Shown in pieces: positions 39,018 through 48,136 of a stretch of DNA of 64,000 bases (the stretch's first letter is position 1; every line of letters starts with the position of its first letter). This DNA is from Sphingobium sp. SYK-6 (GTDB lineage: Bacteria > Pseudomonadota > Alphaproteobacteria > Sphingomonadales > Sphingomonadaceae). The stretch spans positions 3,999,501 to 4,063,500 of the forward strand of contig NC_015976.1 in assembly GCF_000283515.1 (NCBI RefSeq). The letters run 5' to 3'. The translations under genes were made by a program, and so were the position numbers. A model generated the notes under the pieces. The model was not told the origin of the DNA. It saw nothing but the letters and a program-made list of their open reading frames with translations, and did no database searches.

Positions 39018-41171
39018 TCAGAAGCGGGTCGAGAGCCCGATGTTGAACGATCGGCCCCGTCCGGGCACCGGGCGCAATGGTCCTCCGGCGATATAGTCTC
39101 CCAGCGAGAGACCGCCGAGCGGCAGAGCATAGCCCGCGTCGAACAGATTCTCCGCCTCGACGCTCAGCCGCACCGCGCCCACCGTGTAGGCGACACGTGC
39201 CGTCACCAGAGCATAATCGTCGGTGCGCGGCTCGTTGCGCGTGATGTCCACCCGCTTCTTCTCCGCGACCCAGTCCAGGTCCACACCCGCCTCGAAGGCG
39301 CCCTGACGATGCTCGAGGCCCATCTTCAGGTTGAGCGGCATCTGGCGATAGAGCGCCCCGCCGTCCGAGAGATTGTCTCCATGGACATAGCTGAGCGCGA
39401 AGGTCATCGCGGTGCCATCGGTCCCCTTGCCTTCCCGCAGGCGGACCATGCCGGACACGTCGATGCCGTAGAACTCGGCCTTCTGGTTCACGAAGCCCAG
39501 CTGCACGAAGCCGCTCGGCATGCCCATCATGTCCGTGAAGGCCTTGATCGGGGTGGCATCGATATAGTCGTCGACATGGGTATAATAGGGCGCGACCTTG
39601 AGCGACCAGCCCGCCTGCTTGTCCTCCAGCGCGAGCGCGGCGCTCACGGTGTCGGCGCGTTCGGGCTTGAGATCCATGTTGCCGACATAGCCATTGCCGT
39701 CGCCATACCAGCCGATCATCCGGCTCGACATGGAGCCACGGCCCCAGGCATAGCGCTCGTAGAGATTGGGCGAGCGAACCTTGTGCGCATAGCCCAGTTC
39801 GAGCGCCACCAGATCGCTCGGCGCATAGCTGACCAGTGCCGATGCGCTCCAGTTATTGTCGATTCGCTTGCGGTCGCGCGCATTGAACGCATTCGCCGCC
39901 ATGGCGTCGTCCATGTTCATCATGCTGGTCGAATAGGGCTGCACGTCGCCCGTATTCATGCTCACGCGATCGTATCGGACGCCGAAGAGCGTCGAGAGGG
40001 CTTCCGACCAGTGCCGCTCCCATTCACCGAAGGCGCCGATCCGGTCCCGATGGGCGGCATTCACGTTGATGTAGCGGTTCGGCCCCATCATCATGCTGCC
40101 CGCAACCGGCGGCCAATAGTCGTCCAGCCACTGATGATGGAACTCGGCACCGGCGCGGACGCTGTCCCGCGTGGAAACAGGCATATCGATCTTCAGCGCG
40201 GTGCTTGCGGAATGCACCTGCGTGTTCATCGGCATGCCCCCGTCGGCCGTGCCGCCCTTGTCGGCAAGGAAGTTCATTTCATGATCGGTGTCGCGATAGT
40301 CGGCCCGAAAATCGACCGAGCCCCAGTCGAAGCTGCCCTGATAGCGCCCGCTCAGGAACCAGCTCTTGTTGGAGGTCATGTCCATGTACTGGTTGGGAAA
40401 CCCCTCATAGGGGGAAAAATGATAGCCGCCCTTCAGCTCGAAGAGGCCGGCCATGGATTGCCAGGCAAGCGCCAAGGCATGATCCGTCTTGGCATATTCG
40501 GTGGAACGCACGGTCCCCTTGCCGTCCCCGCCGGCATAATTGCCCGCTTCGGTATAGGAGCCGGTATAAGTGGCACTCAGCGTTCGCCCCGCGACGGTGA
40601 GCGTCGTGCCACCGCCAAAGCCATCGCCATTGGACCGGTAGAAGGCCGAGGCCTCGCCAGTGACGAGCAGGGCGCCGTCCGTGGCGAAACGCGGCGCCGG
40701 ACCGCTCACGCTGATGACGCCGCCGATGCTGTCACCGCCCATGCTGACCGGGGACACGCCGGTGATGACCTGAATGGCATTCACCGTTTGCGGGTCCGTG
40801 TAGGAAAGCGGCGTGTTCATGTCATTGGGGCAGGCCATGTCGATAGGCGTGCCGTCGACGAGGATGGTGAAGCGCTGTTCCGAAAGACCGCGCAGCACCG
40901 GCATGGCCGAAAAGCCGCCGCCTGTGTTCGCGCTGACGCCCGGCAGGCGCGTGAGCAGGCCCGCGACGTCACTGGACTGGCTTTGCAGCCTGCGCAGCCG
41001 GTCCCGCGAAACCGTCTCGCTGGTGAGAGGCGCCGTCGCGATCTTGGCGGGGCCGGGGCCGGCCTCCACCTCGACAGGGGGCAGTTCATGCACAGGCTGG
41101 GCGAAGAGGGGCGCGCATGTGCAGGCGGACGTAAGAAGGGCAAGGCGCAGCGCGCCGGAAGCGATGGTCAT
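39018..41171 (-). CDS. TonB-dependent receptor, probable copper receptor (OprC/NosA-like)
   Basis: The 717 residues carry a signal peptide, a plug domain (LRGLSEQRFTILVDGTPID) and a 22-strand barrel ending in RSFNIGLSTRF with a terminal aromatic residue. In the plug the motif C114-PND-M118 lies where the copper receptor OprC of Pseudomonas has its Cys-xxx-Met copper ligands, and Met-rich loops (MNMDDAM, MMGMPSG, SMMMGPN) abound. A DUF2946 gene upstream and tonB downstream match known copper-receptor loci. Copper is inferred; no siderophore-type gene is near. Confidence 0.82.
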   Translation of the reverse strand: MTIASGALRLALLTSACTCAPLFAQPVHELPPVEVEAGPGPAKIATAPLTSETVSRDRLRRLQSQSSDVAGLLTRLPGVSANTGGGFSAMPVLRGLSEQRFTILVDGTPIDMACPNDMNTPLSYTDPQTVNAIQVITGVSPVSMGGDSIGGVISVSGPAPRFATDGALLVTGEASAFYRSNGDGFGGGTTLTVAGRTLSATYTGSYTEAGNYAGGDGKGTVRSTEYAKTDHALALAWQSMAGLFELKGGYHFSPYEGFPNQYMDMTSNKSWFLSGRYQGSFDWGSVDFRADYRDTDHEMNFLADKGGTADGGMPMNTQVHSASTALKIDMPVSTRDSVRAGAEFHHQWLDDYWPPVAGSMMMGPNRYINVNAAHRDRIGAFGEWERHWSEALSTLFGVRYDRVSMNTGDVQPYSTSMMNMDDAMAANAFNARDRKRIDNNWSASALVSYAPSDLVALELGYAHKVRSPNLYERYAWGRGSMSSRMIGWYGDGNGYVGNMDLKPERADTVSAALALEDKQAGWSLKVAPYYTHVDDYIDATPIKAFTDMMGMPSGFVQLGFVNQKAEFYGIDVSGMVRLREGKGTDGTAMTFALSYVHGDNLSDGGALYRQMPLNLKMGLEHRQGAFEAGVDLDWVAEKKRVDITRNEPRTDDYALVTARVAYTVGAVRLSVEAENLFDAGYALPLGGLSLGDYIAGGPLRPVPGRGRSFNIGLSTRF

Positions 41172-41310
41172 GTATCGTACTTTCCATTGAATGCAGGTTT
41201 CCAGGCGCCGGGAGGCAGCCAGATCGGCCGCGCCCGGCGGGAATGGTGACGCGGCGCCAGTGCCGGACGGTCGGCGGCTGGCGACTTCAGGTCACGTCAT
41301 CGATGCTTCA

Positions 41311-41718
41311 TCAGGAAAGGGGCGGTCCCCGGAGCGGCGGGCGCAGGAACGGAGTCCGCCCACGCGAGGCGGGGCGCACAGGCACAAAGCCGGACACCAG
41401 GATGAACAGGGCGGCTGCCGCTGCGATGGGCGCATCGATCGCGCCCCAGGCCCCCATGCCGAGCGACGTGAACGGGCAATGCTGGTCCGGCTCGTCGCGA
41501 TCGCTCGACTTGCCCGGTGCGCTCTCCATCGGGATGGCGATCTGGGCCGTCCTGTGAGTCGCGCCGTCGAAGCAGAGCTGAACGGTCAGGTAGCGGGTCT
41601 CAGCCTCCCGGCCGAGCATGAAGCCTTGCGGGATCAGCAACTTCACGCCCAGCGCGAGCGCGAACAGCCATATGGCCGCGACGCGATTGGCTCGCCAGAA
41701 GGCACGGATAGCGCTCAT
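41311..41718 (-). CDS. DUF2946 small membrane protein of the copper locus
   Basis: From ATG 41718 the 135 residues have an N-terminal hydrophobic span (VAAIWLFALALGVKLLIP), a periplasmic-type loop with CFDG and the DUF2946 signature DQHCPFTSLG, and a second span (DAPIAAAAALFILVSGFV). Such proteins commonly accompany TonB-dependent copper receptors; the two cysteines and His are candidate metal ligands. It is first in the operon DUF2946-receptor-tonB, 139 bases before the receptor. Confidence 0.78.
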   Translation of the reverse strand: MSAIRAFWRANRVAAIWLFALALGVKLLIPQGFMLGREAETRYLTVQLCFDGATHRTAQIAIPMESAPGKSSDRDEPDQHCPFTSLGMGAWGAIDAPIAAAAALFILVSGFVPVRPASRGRTPFLRPPLRGPPLS

Positions 41719-41878
41719 CACATGCGCTCATAGCGTTGCGGCAGGATCGCGCAATTGCTGCTGGCGATGGCAGCGAACAGATCGGTGCCGCGTGCCGGAC
41801 GCCATGCGCTGTCGCCGCGAACATCAGAGCCCGCCGCGCCACCCCCGGCACGACGGGCTCTCATGCTGGTCCTGCCCC

Positions 41879-42739
41879 TCAGGCGACGCGGCTGAGCGCT
41901 TGCCCGGCTTCCAGCAGCATGGTGGCCGCTGCGGTGTTGGAAATGGGGATATGATAATTGCGGCTCACTTCATGAACATGCGGCCCCATGGCGCCCCGCG
42001 CGGCGATCCAGTTGACGATCTCGATGCCCTGGCTGCCGGCCAGTTCCACGATGTCCACGGCGCTGTGCGTGGTGAGCGCGTCCGGGTCGTCGCCCAGATT
42101 GTCCATGCAGAACCGGTCATAATCCTTGTTGATGAAGCCGGCACGCTCGCCATCGAGCTGGTGCGAGAGACCGCCGGTGCCGAAAATGACGACCCGTTCC
42201 GCGCCTTCCCATGTGAGCAGCGCCTCGTGCACGGCCCGTCCGAGCGCAAGGCAGCGCTTGGGGCTCGGCAGCGGATGCTGCACCGTGTTGATCGCGATGG
42301 GGACGATCTTCACCGGCCGGTTGTCGGCCCCCGGCCAGGACAGGGCGAGCGGCACGGTGAGCGCATGGTCCACCGTCATGTCCTGACACATGGTGATGTC
42401 GAACTCGCTGTTCACCAGATGCTCGATGATATGCCAGGAAAGCGCCTGCGCGCCCGGGAATGGCTTCATCACCGGCAGGCCCCAGCCCTCGTCGGCATTG
42501 TGATATTCGGCTGCGGCGCCGACCGCGAAGGTCGGCATCTTGTCCAGGAAGAAGTTCAGGCCATGGTCGTTGTAGAAGATCACGGCCACGTCCGGCCGCG
42601 CGCCTGCCAGCCAGCGATGGATGGGGTGGAAGCCGTCGAAGAAGGGCTTCCAGTAGGGATCATCCTGCAATCCCCGGGCGATCGCCCCGCCGATGGCGGG
42701 CACATGGCTGGTGAAGATGCCGCCGACGATGTGGGCCAT
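41879..42739 (-). CDS. ligB: LigB-type extradiol ring-cleavage dioxygenase, catalytic beta subunit
   Basis: A 286-residue class III extradiol dioxygenase. The iron ligands of LigB are all found: H12 (TSHVPA), H59 (YNDH) and E240 (GIEIVNW), with active-site H125 (VDHALTVP) and H193 (GGLSHQL). Protocatechuate 4,5-cleavage is the best guess, since ligA is adjacent; gallate or 3-O-methylgallate are possible alternatives used by relatives. The ATG lies one base after the ligA stop. The reaction turns protocatechuate into 4-carboxy-2-hydroxymuconate-6-semialdehyde. No ligC or later pathway genes are in the window. Confidence 0.88.
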   Translation of the reverse strand: MAHIVGGIFTSHVPAIGGAIARGLQDDPYWKPFFDGFHPIHRWLAGARPDVAVIFYNDHGLNFFLDKMPTFAVGAAAEYHNADEGWGLPVMKPFPGAQALSWHIIEHLVNSEFDITMCQDMTVDHALTVPLALSWPGADNRPVKIVPIAINTVQHPLPSPKRCLALGRAVHEALLTWEGAERVVIFGTGGLSHQLDGERAGFINKDYDRFCMDNLGDDPDALTTHSAVDIVELAGSQGIEIVNWIAARGAMGPHVHEVSRNYHIPISNTAAATMLLEAGQALSRVA

Positions 42740-42740
42740 C

Positions 42741-43115
42741 TCAGTTCTCCGCTTCCTGAAGGAGTTTTTGCTTGAACGCCTCGACCGTCATGCCGGTCTG
42801 CTGCGCGCCCACATCCTGCACGTTGAGGCCGAAGATGCCGGCCAGCTTGGCGAGATAGTAGATGTTGCCGCCCGCCGCGATCATGGCGAGCACATCGCGC
42901 GCGGCAACGGCGTCGCGCTGCGCGGGCGTCAGGCCGAAGCGGGCGCAATAGGCCTCCTCATCGGCGCGGAAGGCCTCGCGGTTCGCCGCGTCATTGAAGG
43001 AATAGCACATGGCGTTGAGGGCATAGCCGCGCGAAGCGGCATCGCCGTCGAACAAAGGCGTGCCCGGGATGGTCCGGCTTCGCTTCGTCGAAGCGGTGTC
43101 GACCGTCATGTTCAT
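42741..43115 (-). CDS. ligA: LigA-type extradiol dioxygenase small alpha subunit
   Basis: ATG 43115, preceded by AGAAGGA at a normal distance, gives 124 residues. IPGTPLFDG, RGYALNAMCYSF, NREAFRADEEAY and the AVAARDVLAMIAAGGNIYYLAKLAGI helix are the LigA fold that caps the LigB active site. It is slightly shorter at the C-terminus than the classical LigA of about 139 residues. It is translated immediately before ligB and probably in the same transcript as the upstream stilbene oxygenase, though 197 bases lie between. Confidence 0.88.
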   Translation of the reverse strand: MNMTVDTASTKRSRTIPGTPLFDGDAASRGYALNAMCYSFNDAANREAFRADEEAYCARFGLTPAQRDAVAARDVLAMIAAGGNIYYLAKLAGIFGLNVQDVGAQQTGMTVEAFKQKLLQEAEN

Positions 43116-43312
43116 GAAACGCATCCTTCTGCAAACTCTCCTGGCCGAGGATCGGCCAAAACGCTGCTGTCGCATTGACGTGAATCAAATGATGATCATT
43201 CATCAACTGCCCGGAACACCGGAACAGACTTACGCCAGAAGGGAGCCGCGCACTCTGGCGCGGCCCCGGCTTCTGGCGGGGATGGACTCGTTTTTTGGCG
43301 AAGATGGAGACG

Positions 43313-44773
43313 TCAGGCGGCGACGGCCAGCCGACTTGCGTCGGCCCAGTTGCCGTGGAGGCCCTGCCGGATGCGCACCGGCAGCTTCGCGCGCGCGATG
43401 GGGCCTTGATCGACATGCTGCGCATCGAAAATCGCCAGATCGCTGTAGTTGGCGACATGATCGTCCACGAGCGCGATCACATAGCCGTCGCCTTCCGGCG
43501 CATCGGGGCTGCGGGGAATGAAACAGGGCTCCTGGATCGCGCAGCGGGGCCCGGCCCACCAGCTGCTCGACTTGCCCGTCGCCAGATCGATATGCCCCAG
43601 CGTATTGGTGAGCGCATAGAAGGCGCCGCCCGGCCCCTCATAAGGCTTCTCCGTATCGAGGATGAGCATCCAGCCATGGCGATAGGCCTGTGTCGCATAG
43701 CGCTCGTCGATGCGGGGGAACTCGTCTGGCCGGTCGAACAGCCGCTCGGTCTTCTCGAAACTGTCGCCGTTCGAGGCCATGTCCACCGTCCATCGGGTGA
43801 GAAAGCCCTGCCCGGCGACGGGATCGAAGGGCGCGCCATGCACATCGGGAAAGAAGGGGAAGCTGTTGTTCCGCGAGACGGGCATGTCGATATGCACTTT
43901 CGTGCCGTCGTTGAACGCGTTCATCACATGGCCGACGAAGCAGTTGCCGGTCTTGAACCAGCGCAGGTCGCGCGCGTCTCCGTTACGCGGCAGAATGCCC
44001 AGATAGCAGGGAAGCGTGGTGTCGAAGCCGAAGAAAGGCAGGCGCTGCTTCAGCCGGCCCCATGAACTGAGCAGGGGCATGACGGCGAAAACCGCATAGT
44101 CCTCGGTCACCCCGAAGTCGTGCATCATGCAGTAATAAGGGTTCTGGAAGGGAATCTCCTTCAGCAGCTCTCCCGTCGGGCTGATCTCGATATAGGCCAT
44201 GTCCAGCGTCATCAGCCCCTTGGCGCCATAAGCGAAGGCGCAAAGATTGCCGGTGACGGGATCGATCTTGGGATGCGCGCAGAAGGTCTGGCTCTCCAGC
44301 TTGCCGTCGAAATTGGTGTAGCCCTCGGTCTCCAGCGTCAGCGGGTCCATGATGAGGCAGGGGCTGTCCTCCTTCATGGCATAGAGCTTGCCGGCATGGA
44401 CCATCACATTGGTGTTGGCAGTGCCCCGGATCATGCCCTGGACGCTCGCATCGTCCGTCAGCGGATTGCGATAGGCGCCGAACAGCGACTTGCCGGCCTT
44501 GCGCTCCACTTTCCACTTGTCCGTCTGCGCGTAACGCTGCCGGAAATCGATCTTGCCGTCGTGAAAGCGGAACAGGCTCACCATGCCGTCCCCATTGAAG
44601 AACTGGTCATCCTCGAACCGGGGCGGGAATTGCGCATCGGGATGCACCCGGTGGAAGGTCCCGTTCAGTTGCGGGGGCACTTCACCCTCGATCTCGATGT
44701 CCAGAATATCGCCCTCGATCCGGAGCGGTCGAAGTGTCCCGGAAAAGCCGGGTGTCTGCGGGAAATGGGCCAT
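43313..44773 (-). CDS. Carotenoid-oxygenase family, lignostilbene alpha,beta-dioxygenase-like
   Basis: The 486-residue beta-propeller enzyme starts [10 protein letters not shown] at ATG 44773. Four iron-binding histidines of the family are seen at H167 (TFCAHPK), H218 (MMHDFG), H282 (FVGHVMN) and H473 (LHGNW). The [25 protein letters not shown] region is close to stilbene-cleaving enzymes known from Novosphingobium and Sphingobium, which split the central double bond of stilbenes into two aldehydes. Vanillin-type products would go to protocatechuate, the substrate of the neighbouring LigAB. Confidence 0.88.
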   Translation of the reverse strand: MAHFPQTPGFSGTLRPLRIEGDILDIEIEGEVPPQLNGTFHRVHPDAQFPPRFEDDQFFNGDGMVSLFRFHDGKIDFRQRYAQTDKWKVERKAGKSLFGAYRNPLTDDASVQGMIRGTANTNVMVHAGKLYAMKEDSPCLIMDPLTLETEGYTNFDGKLESQTFCAHPKIDPVTGNLCAFAYGAKGLMTLDMAYIEISPTGELLKEIPFQNPYYCMMHDFGVTEDYAVFAVMPLLSSWGRLKQRLPFFGFDTTLPCYLGILPRNGDARDLRWFKTGNCFVGHVMNAFNDGTKVHIDMPVSRNNSFPFFPDVHGAPFDPVAGQGFLTRWTVDMASNGDSFEKTERLFDRPDEFPRIDERYATQAYRHGWMLILDTEKPYEGPGGAFYALTNTLGHIDLATGKSSSWWAGPRCAIQEPCFIPRSPDAPEGDGYVIALVDDHVANYSDLAIFDAQHVDQGPIARAKLPVRIRQGLHGNWADASRLAVAA

Positions 44774-44934
44774 GCATCCTCTCCATGCGTGAGCCACCAG
44801 TCTAGGGCTCGCCGGGCAGGCGCTCTTGATCTCGATCAATCCGGGAGAGCCCGTGCGCATGGGGCCGCGCCGCCGGTGCCATGGTGCACCGCGCCTCGGG
44901 TGATCCGCGCCAGATTCGCGAAACGCGCATCATT

Positions 44935-44949
44935 GTTCCCCTTTCGTTC
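44935..44949 (+). promoter_or_regulatory. SOS box (alphaproteobacterial LexA site) of dinB
   Basis: GTTCCCCTTTCGTTC is a perfect GTTC-N7-GTTC direct repeat, the LexA operator form of alphaproteobacteria. It lies 28 bases before the dinB ATG, so dinB should be repressed by LexA and induced by DNA damage. Confidence 0.85.
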
Positions 44950-44977
44950 GAACAGTTGCCGTGGCATAACGCGCCGC

Positions 44978-46078
44978 ATGGAGGCGGCACCGGTCCAGCA
45001 TCGCAAGATCATCCATGTCGACATGGACGCTTTCTATGCGTCGGTGGAGCAACGCGATGACCCGTCCCTTCGCGGCAAGCCCATCGCTGTCGGCGGGGGC
45101 GGCCCGCGCGGCGTCGTGGCCGCGGCGAGCTACGAGGCGCGTGTGTTCGGCGTGCGTTCGGCCATGCCGGGCGGACAGGCGCGGCGCCTGTGCCCCGAGC
45201 TCGTCTTCGTGCGTGCCCGTTTCGATGCCTATCGCGCGGTGTCCCAGCAGATTCGCGGCATTTTCGAGCGGTTCACGGATGTGATCCAGCCGCTCTCGCT
45301 GGACGAGGCCTATCTGGACGTCACGCAAAACAAGCTCGGGATCGTCTCGGCAACCTATGTCGCGCAGGAGATCCGCCGCCTCATTCGCGAGGAGACGGGG
45401 CTTACGGCGTCCGCAGGCGTTTCCTGCAACAAGCTCATCGCCAAGCTCGCGTCGGACCAGAACAAGCCGGACGGCCTGTGCATCGTGAAGCCGGAAGAGG
45501 CGGAAGCCTTCATGGCGGCCATGCCGGTCGGACGTATCCATGGCATCGGCCCCGTGACCGCGCGCCGCATGGCGACGCTCGGCATTCACAGCGGCGCAGA
45601 TCTCAAGGCCTGGCCGCTGCCCGCCCTTCAGCGCCATTTCGGCAAGTCAGCCACTTTCTATCATGATGCCGCGCGTGGCATCGACGATCGTCCGGTGCGG
45701 GATCGCGAGACGCGCAAGTCGATCAGCGTGGAAGATACGTTCGAAAGCGATATCGGCGCCGAGGGCCAGTTGCTGGCGGAACTGGAGAAGATCGCCGCCC
45801 GTCTGTGGACGCGCGTCATCGCGGCGCGCGCGCTCGGCCGGACGGTGACGCTCAAGATCAAGCTCGGCGACTTCCGCATTCTCACCCGCTCGCGCACGCT
45901 ACCCGCGCCGCCCGTCAATGCCGAGGACCTGTATGCGATCGGCACGGACCTGCTGCGCGCGCAGCTTCCCTTGCCGATCGGCGCGCGGCTGCTGGGGCTC
46001 GGCCTGTCCAATCTGGTCGACCCGTCGGCCGAAGAGGATGAGCAGGAGCAGGTCCAGCTCAGGCTTGCCTTCGGGTGA
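44978..46078 (+). CDS. dinB: DNA polymerase IV (Y-family translesion polymerase)
   Basis: From ATG 44978 the 366-residue enzyme begins near KIIHVDMDAFYASVEQRDD and has the catalytic SLDEAYLDV, then GVSCNKLIAKLASD, the IHGIGPVTARRMATLG thumb and the little-finger domain. The metal-binding D and DE residues are intact. It ends with a beta-clamp-type tail (QVQLRLAFG). The long upstream open frame in the same phase crosses the LexA box and the oppositely oriented oxygenase gene and is not coding. Confidence 0.95.
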   Translation: MEAAPVQHRKIIHVDMDAFYASVEQRDDPSLRGKPIAVGGGGPRGVVAAASYEARVFGVRSAMPGGQARRLCPELVFVRARFDAYRAVSQQIRGIFERFTDVIQPLSLDEAYLDVTQNKLGIVSATYVAQEIRRLIREETGLTASAGVSCNKLIAKLASDQNKPDGLCIVKPEEAEAFMAAMPVGRIHGIGPVTARRMATLGIHSGADLKAWPLPALQRHFGKSATFYHDAARGIDDRPVRDRETRKSISVEDTFESDIGAEGQLLAELEKIAARLWTRVIAARALGRTVTLKIKLGDFRILTRSRTLPAPPVNAEDLYAIGTDLLRAQLPLPIGARLLGLGLSNLVDPSAEEDEQEQVQLRLAFG

Positions 46079-46208
46079 CGCTAAAGTGGGTCGCTCGGCC
46101 AAACGGACTGGATTTTTTCGAACTGGCGAAGTCCGACGCGCTGAGCGCCTCATCAGGCTTGGGGCTGATCGACACTCAACCTCTGGAGCGCGTTCCCTCC
46201 CTGTAAAA

Positions 46209-46296
46209 CGTCATGCTGAACTTGTTTCAGCATCCATCGCGCTTCAAGCTCCGGTCTCAGCCGCGAAATGGATGCTGAAACAAGTTCAGCATGACG
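46209..46296. repeat. 88-base element with perfect 29-base inverted repeats
   Basis: The arm 46209-46237 (starting CGTCATGCTGAACTTG) is repeated in perfect inverted form at 46268-46296, around a 30-base loop that itself can pair in part (CGCG/CGCG). It lies between the convergent dinB and ankyrin genes. It could be a REP-like palindromic element present in many copies in the genome and may also stop transcription from both sides. Only one copy is in the window. Confidence 0.85.
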
Positions 46297-46351
46297 GAAA
46301 CATTGGCGGGAAGGGTGCCTGTTCGACGGAAGAAATAAATGTCGATCAGCC

Positions 46352-46966
46352 TTATAGCGAGGGCCCCTGCACGGCCTTGTCCTTCGGCGCACTCTGCTTG
46401 GCCGTCAGCGCCTCGATCATGCCGCCCACCGGCGGGCCGGCCTTGGCGTAATCGAGCGCGGACATGCCGGCCAGCGCATCGCGGCGATTGGGGTCCGCCC
46501 CATTGTTCATCAACAGCCTCACCATCTCCAGGTCGCGCATGTGGACGGCCCGGATCAGCGGCGTCTCGCCACTGCCGTTGGGCTGGTTGGGATTGGCCTT
46601 CTGCGCGAGCAGGCGCTGCGCGCCCTCGATGAAGCGCTTCTCCACCGCCAGCATCAGCGGGCTTCGTCCCGAATTGTCGGTGAGATCGGGCCGTGCTCCG
46701 CGGGCCAGCAGATAATTGGTCATGGTGAGATCGCGACGACCGATGGTGATGAGCAACGCCGTTTCGCCGTTCGTCTTGTCCTTGGTGTTGACCAGCGTGA
46801 CGCCGGGCTGCTCCAGAAATTCCAGGATCTTGCTGTTGTCCGACTTCCGCACGGCCTCAAGGAACTTGTAGCTGTCCGAGAACTGCGCCGCAGCCGGCTG
46901 CGCGACGAGCAGGAGGCCGATCAGCGCCGCCAGCGCGGCCATGGCCCGTCGGGCCAGCGGACGCAT
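46352..46966 (-). CDS. Exported ankyrin-repeat protein
   Basis: From ATG 46966 the 204 residues begin with a signal peptide ending AAAQF. Four or so ankyrin repeats follow: NGETALLITIGRRDLTMTNYLLARGA, SGRSPLMLAVEKRFIEGAQRLL, GETPLIRAVHMRDLEMVRLLMNNGA and the GMSALDYA tail. Ankyrin repeats mediate protein binding; export suggests a periplasmic partner. The start lacks a strong ribosome site and the frame remains open upstream, so the exact N-terminus is uncertain. Confidence 0.83.
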   Translation of the reverse strand: MRPLARRAMAALAALIGLLLVAQPAAAQFSDSYKFLEAVRKSDNSKILEFLEQPGVTLVNTKDKTNGETALLITIGRRDLTMTNYLLARGARPDLTDNSGRSPLMLAVEKRFIEGAQRLLAQKANPNQPNGSGETPLIRAVHMRDLEMVRLLMNNGADPNRRDALAGMSALDYAKAGPPVGGMIEALTAKQSAPKDKAVQGPSL

Positions 46967-47057
46967 CGTCAGGTCACGGCCAAGCTGTATCACGTCTGAA
47001 ATCCCCCTCGTACCGGCAGGCTGCCTCTTGCGGTTGCGTTGGCTCCAATAGCAGGGC

Positions 47058-47714
47058 ATGGCTGGCCCTGTCATGAACAAAGCCCGCAAAAACATCATTT
47101 TCATCCTGGCCGCGCTGAGTCTCGCGGGCTGCCAGACGGGCGGCCCCGGCAACGAAACCAGTGCGGTGCCGGAAGGCAATCTGGTCGGCGCCCGCATCGG
47201 CGGCGATTTCGCCTTGACGGACCAGACCGGCAAGACTGTCCGCTGGAGCGATTTCAAGGGCAAGTATCGACTCGTCTATTTCGGCTACACCTGGTGTCCC
47301 GACGTATGCCCGGTCGACCTGAACAAGTTCATGGCGGGGCTCAAGCTGCTGGAGGCTTCCGACCCTGAAAAGGCCGCGAAGATTCAGCCAATCTTCATCA
47401 CCGTGGACCCGGAGCGGGACACGCCAGACGTCATCGCGCCTTATGTGGCGGCGTTCCACCCCCGCCTCATCGGTCTCACCGGCACGCCCGAACAGATCGA
47501 GGCGGTCAAGAAGGATTTCGTGGTGATCGCCGGGAAGGAAGGCGATCCGGCTGCCACCAGCGACTATCTCGTCAGCCATACCCGCACCCCGGCCCTGTTC
47601 GACCCGGACGGCAAGCCCATTGCCCTGGTGCCGGTCGACGATGTGCTGAACGATGACAAGGATTCGGCGCCGCCCGAGGCAGTGCGGGACTTTCTCGCGG
47701 CCTATGTGCGATGA
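47058..47714 (+). CDS. SCO1/SenC-family copper chaperone lipoprotein
   Basis: A 218-residue thioredoxin-fold protein with a lipobox LAGC (C25). The copper site is complete: C80-PDV-C84 in TWCPDVCP and H174 (VSHTRTP), plus FITVDPERDTPDVI. Members deliver copper or reduce thiols for the CuA centre of cytochrome c oxidase. ATG 47073 (MNKARKN) is an equally good start. Its stop overlaps the next gene's ATG (ATGA). Confidence 0.92.
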   Translation: MAGPVMNKARKNIIFILAALSLAGCQTGGPGNETSAVPEGNLVGARIGGDFALTDQTGKTVRWSDFKGKYRLVYFGYTWCPDVCPVDLNKFMAGLKLLEASDPEKAAKIQPIFITVDPERDTPDVIAPYVAAFHPRLIGLTGTPEQIEAVKKDFVVIAGKEGDPAATSDYLVSHTRTPALFDPDGKPIALVPVDDVLNDDKDSAPPEAVRDFLAAYVR

Positions 47715-48136
47715 ACTTCTGGGAGCAGCCGCTCGAGACGCTTGACCGCGCACAGTGGGAAGCCTTGTGCGACGGCTGTGGAAAATGCTGCCTTCACAAG
47801 GTGGAAGATGCCGACACGGGCCACATCTATCCCACGAATGTCGCGTGCCGGCTGCTGGATCGGGAAACGGCCCGGTGCAGCAATTATCGCCAGCGCCGGG
47901 CCTTCGTGCCCGATTGCCTGCGCCTGACGGCCGCCAAGCTGCGCTCCATCGCCTGGTTGCCTGCCACCTGCGCTTACCGGCTGCGGGCGGACGGCGAGCC
48001 TCTGCCGGCGTGGCACTACCTCATCTGCGGCGACAGGGAAGCGGTGCATCGCGAAGGCCATTCCGTGCGGGGCTGGACCATTGCCGAAACGCTTGCCGGC
48101 GATCTGGAGCATCACATTGTCGAGCGCCCGCTCTGA
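47711..48136 (+). CDS. YcgN-family cysteine cluster protein
   Basis: The 141-residue protein has the N-terminal cysteine cluster CDGCGKCC (C20, C23, C26, C27) and further cysteines in RCSNYRQR, VPDCL, TCAYR and LICGD: the YkgJ/YcgN pattern of a metal or iron-sulfur binding fold with unknown role. ATG overlaps the SCO gene stop. It is followed by an overlapping metallopeptidase gene. Confidence 0.88.
   Translation: MNFWEQPLETLDRAQWEALCDGCGKCCLHKVEDADTGHIYPTNVACRLLDRETARCSNYRQRRAFVPDCLRLTAAKLRSIAWLPATCAYRLRADGEPLPAWHYLICGDREAVHREGHSVRGWTIAETLAGDLEHHIVERPL

Noticed and set aside
41600..41851. Minus-strand open frame overlapping the DUF2946 gene start
   Set aside because: Different frame from the recognised DUF2946 gene, no ribosome site and no family features.
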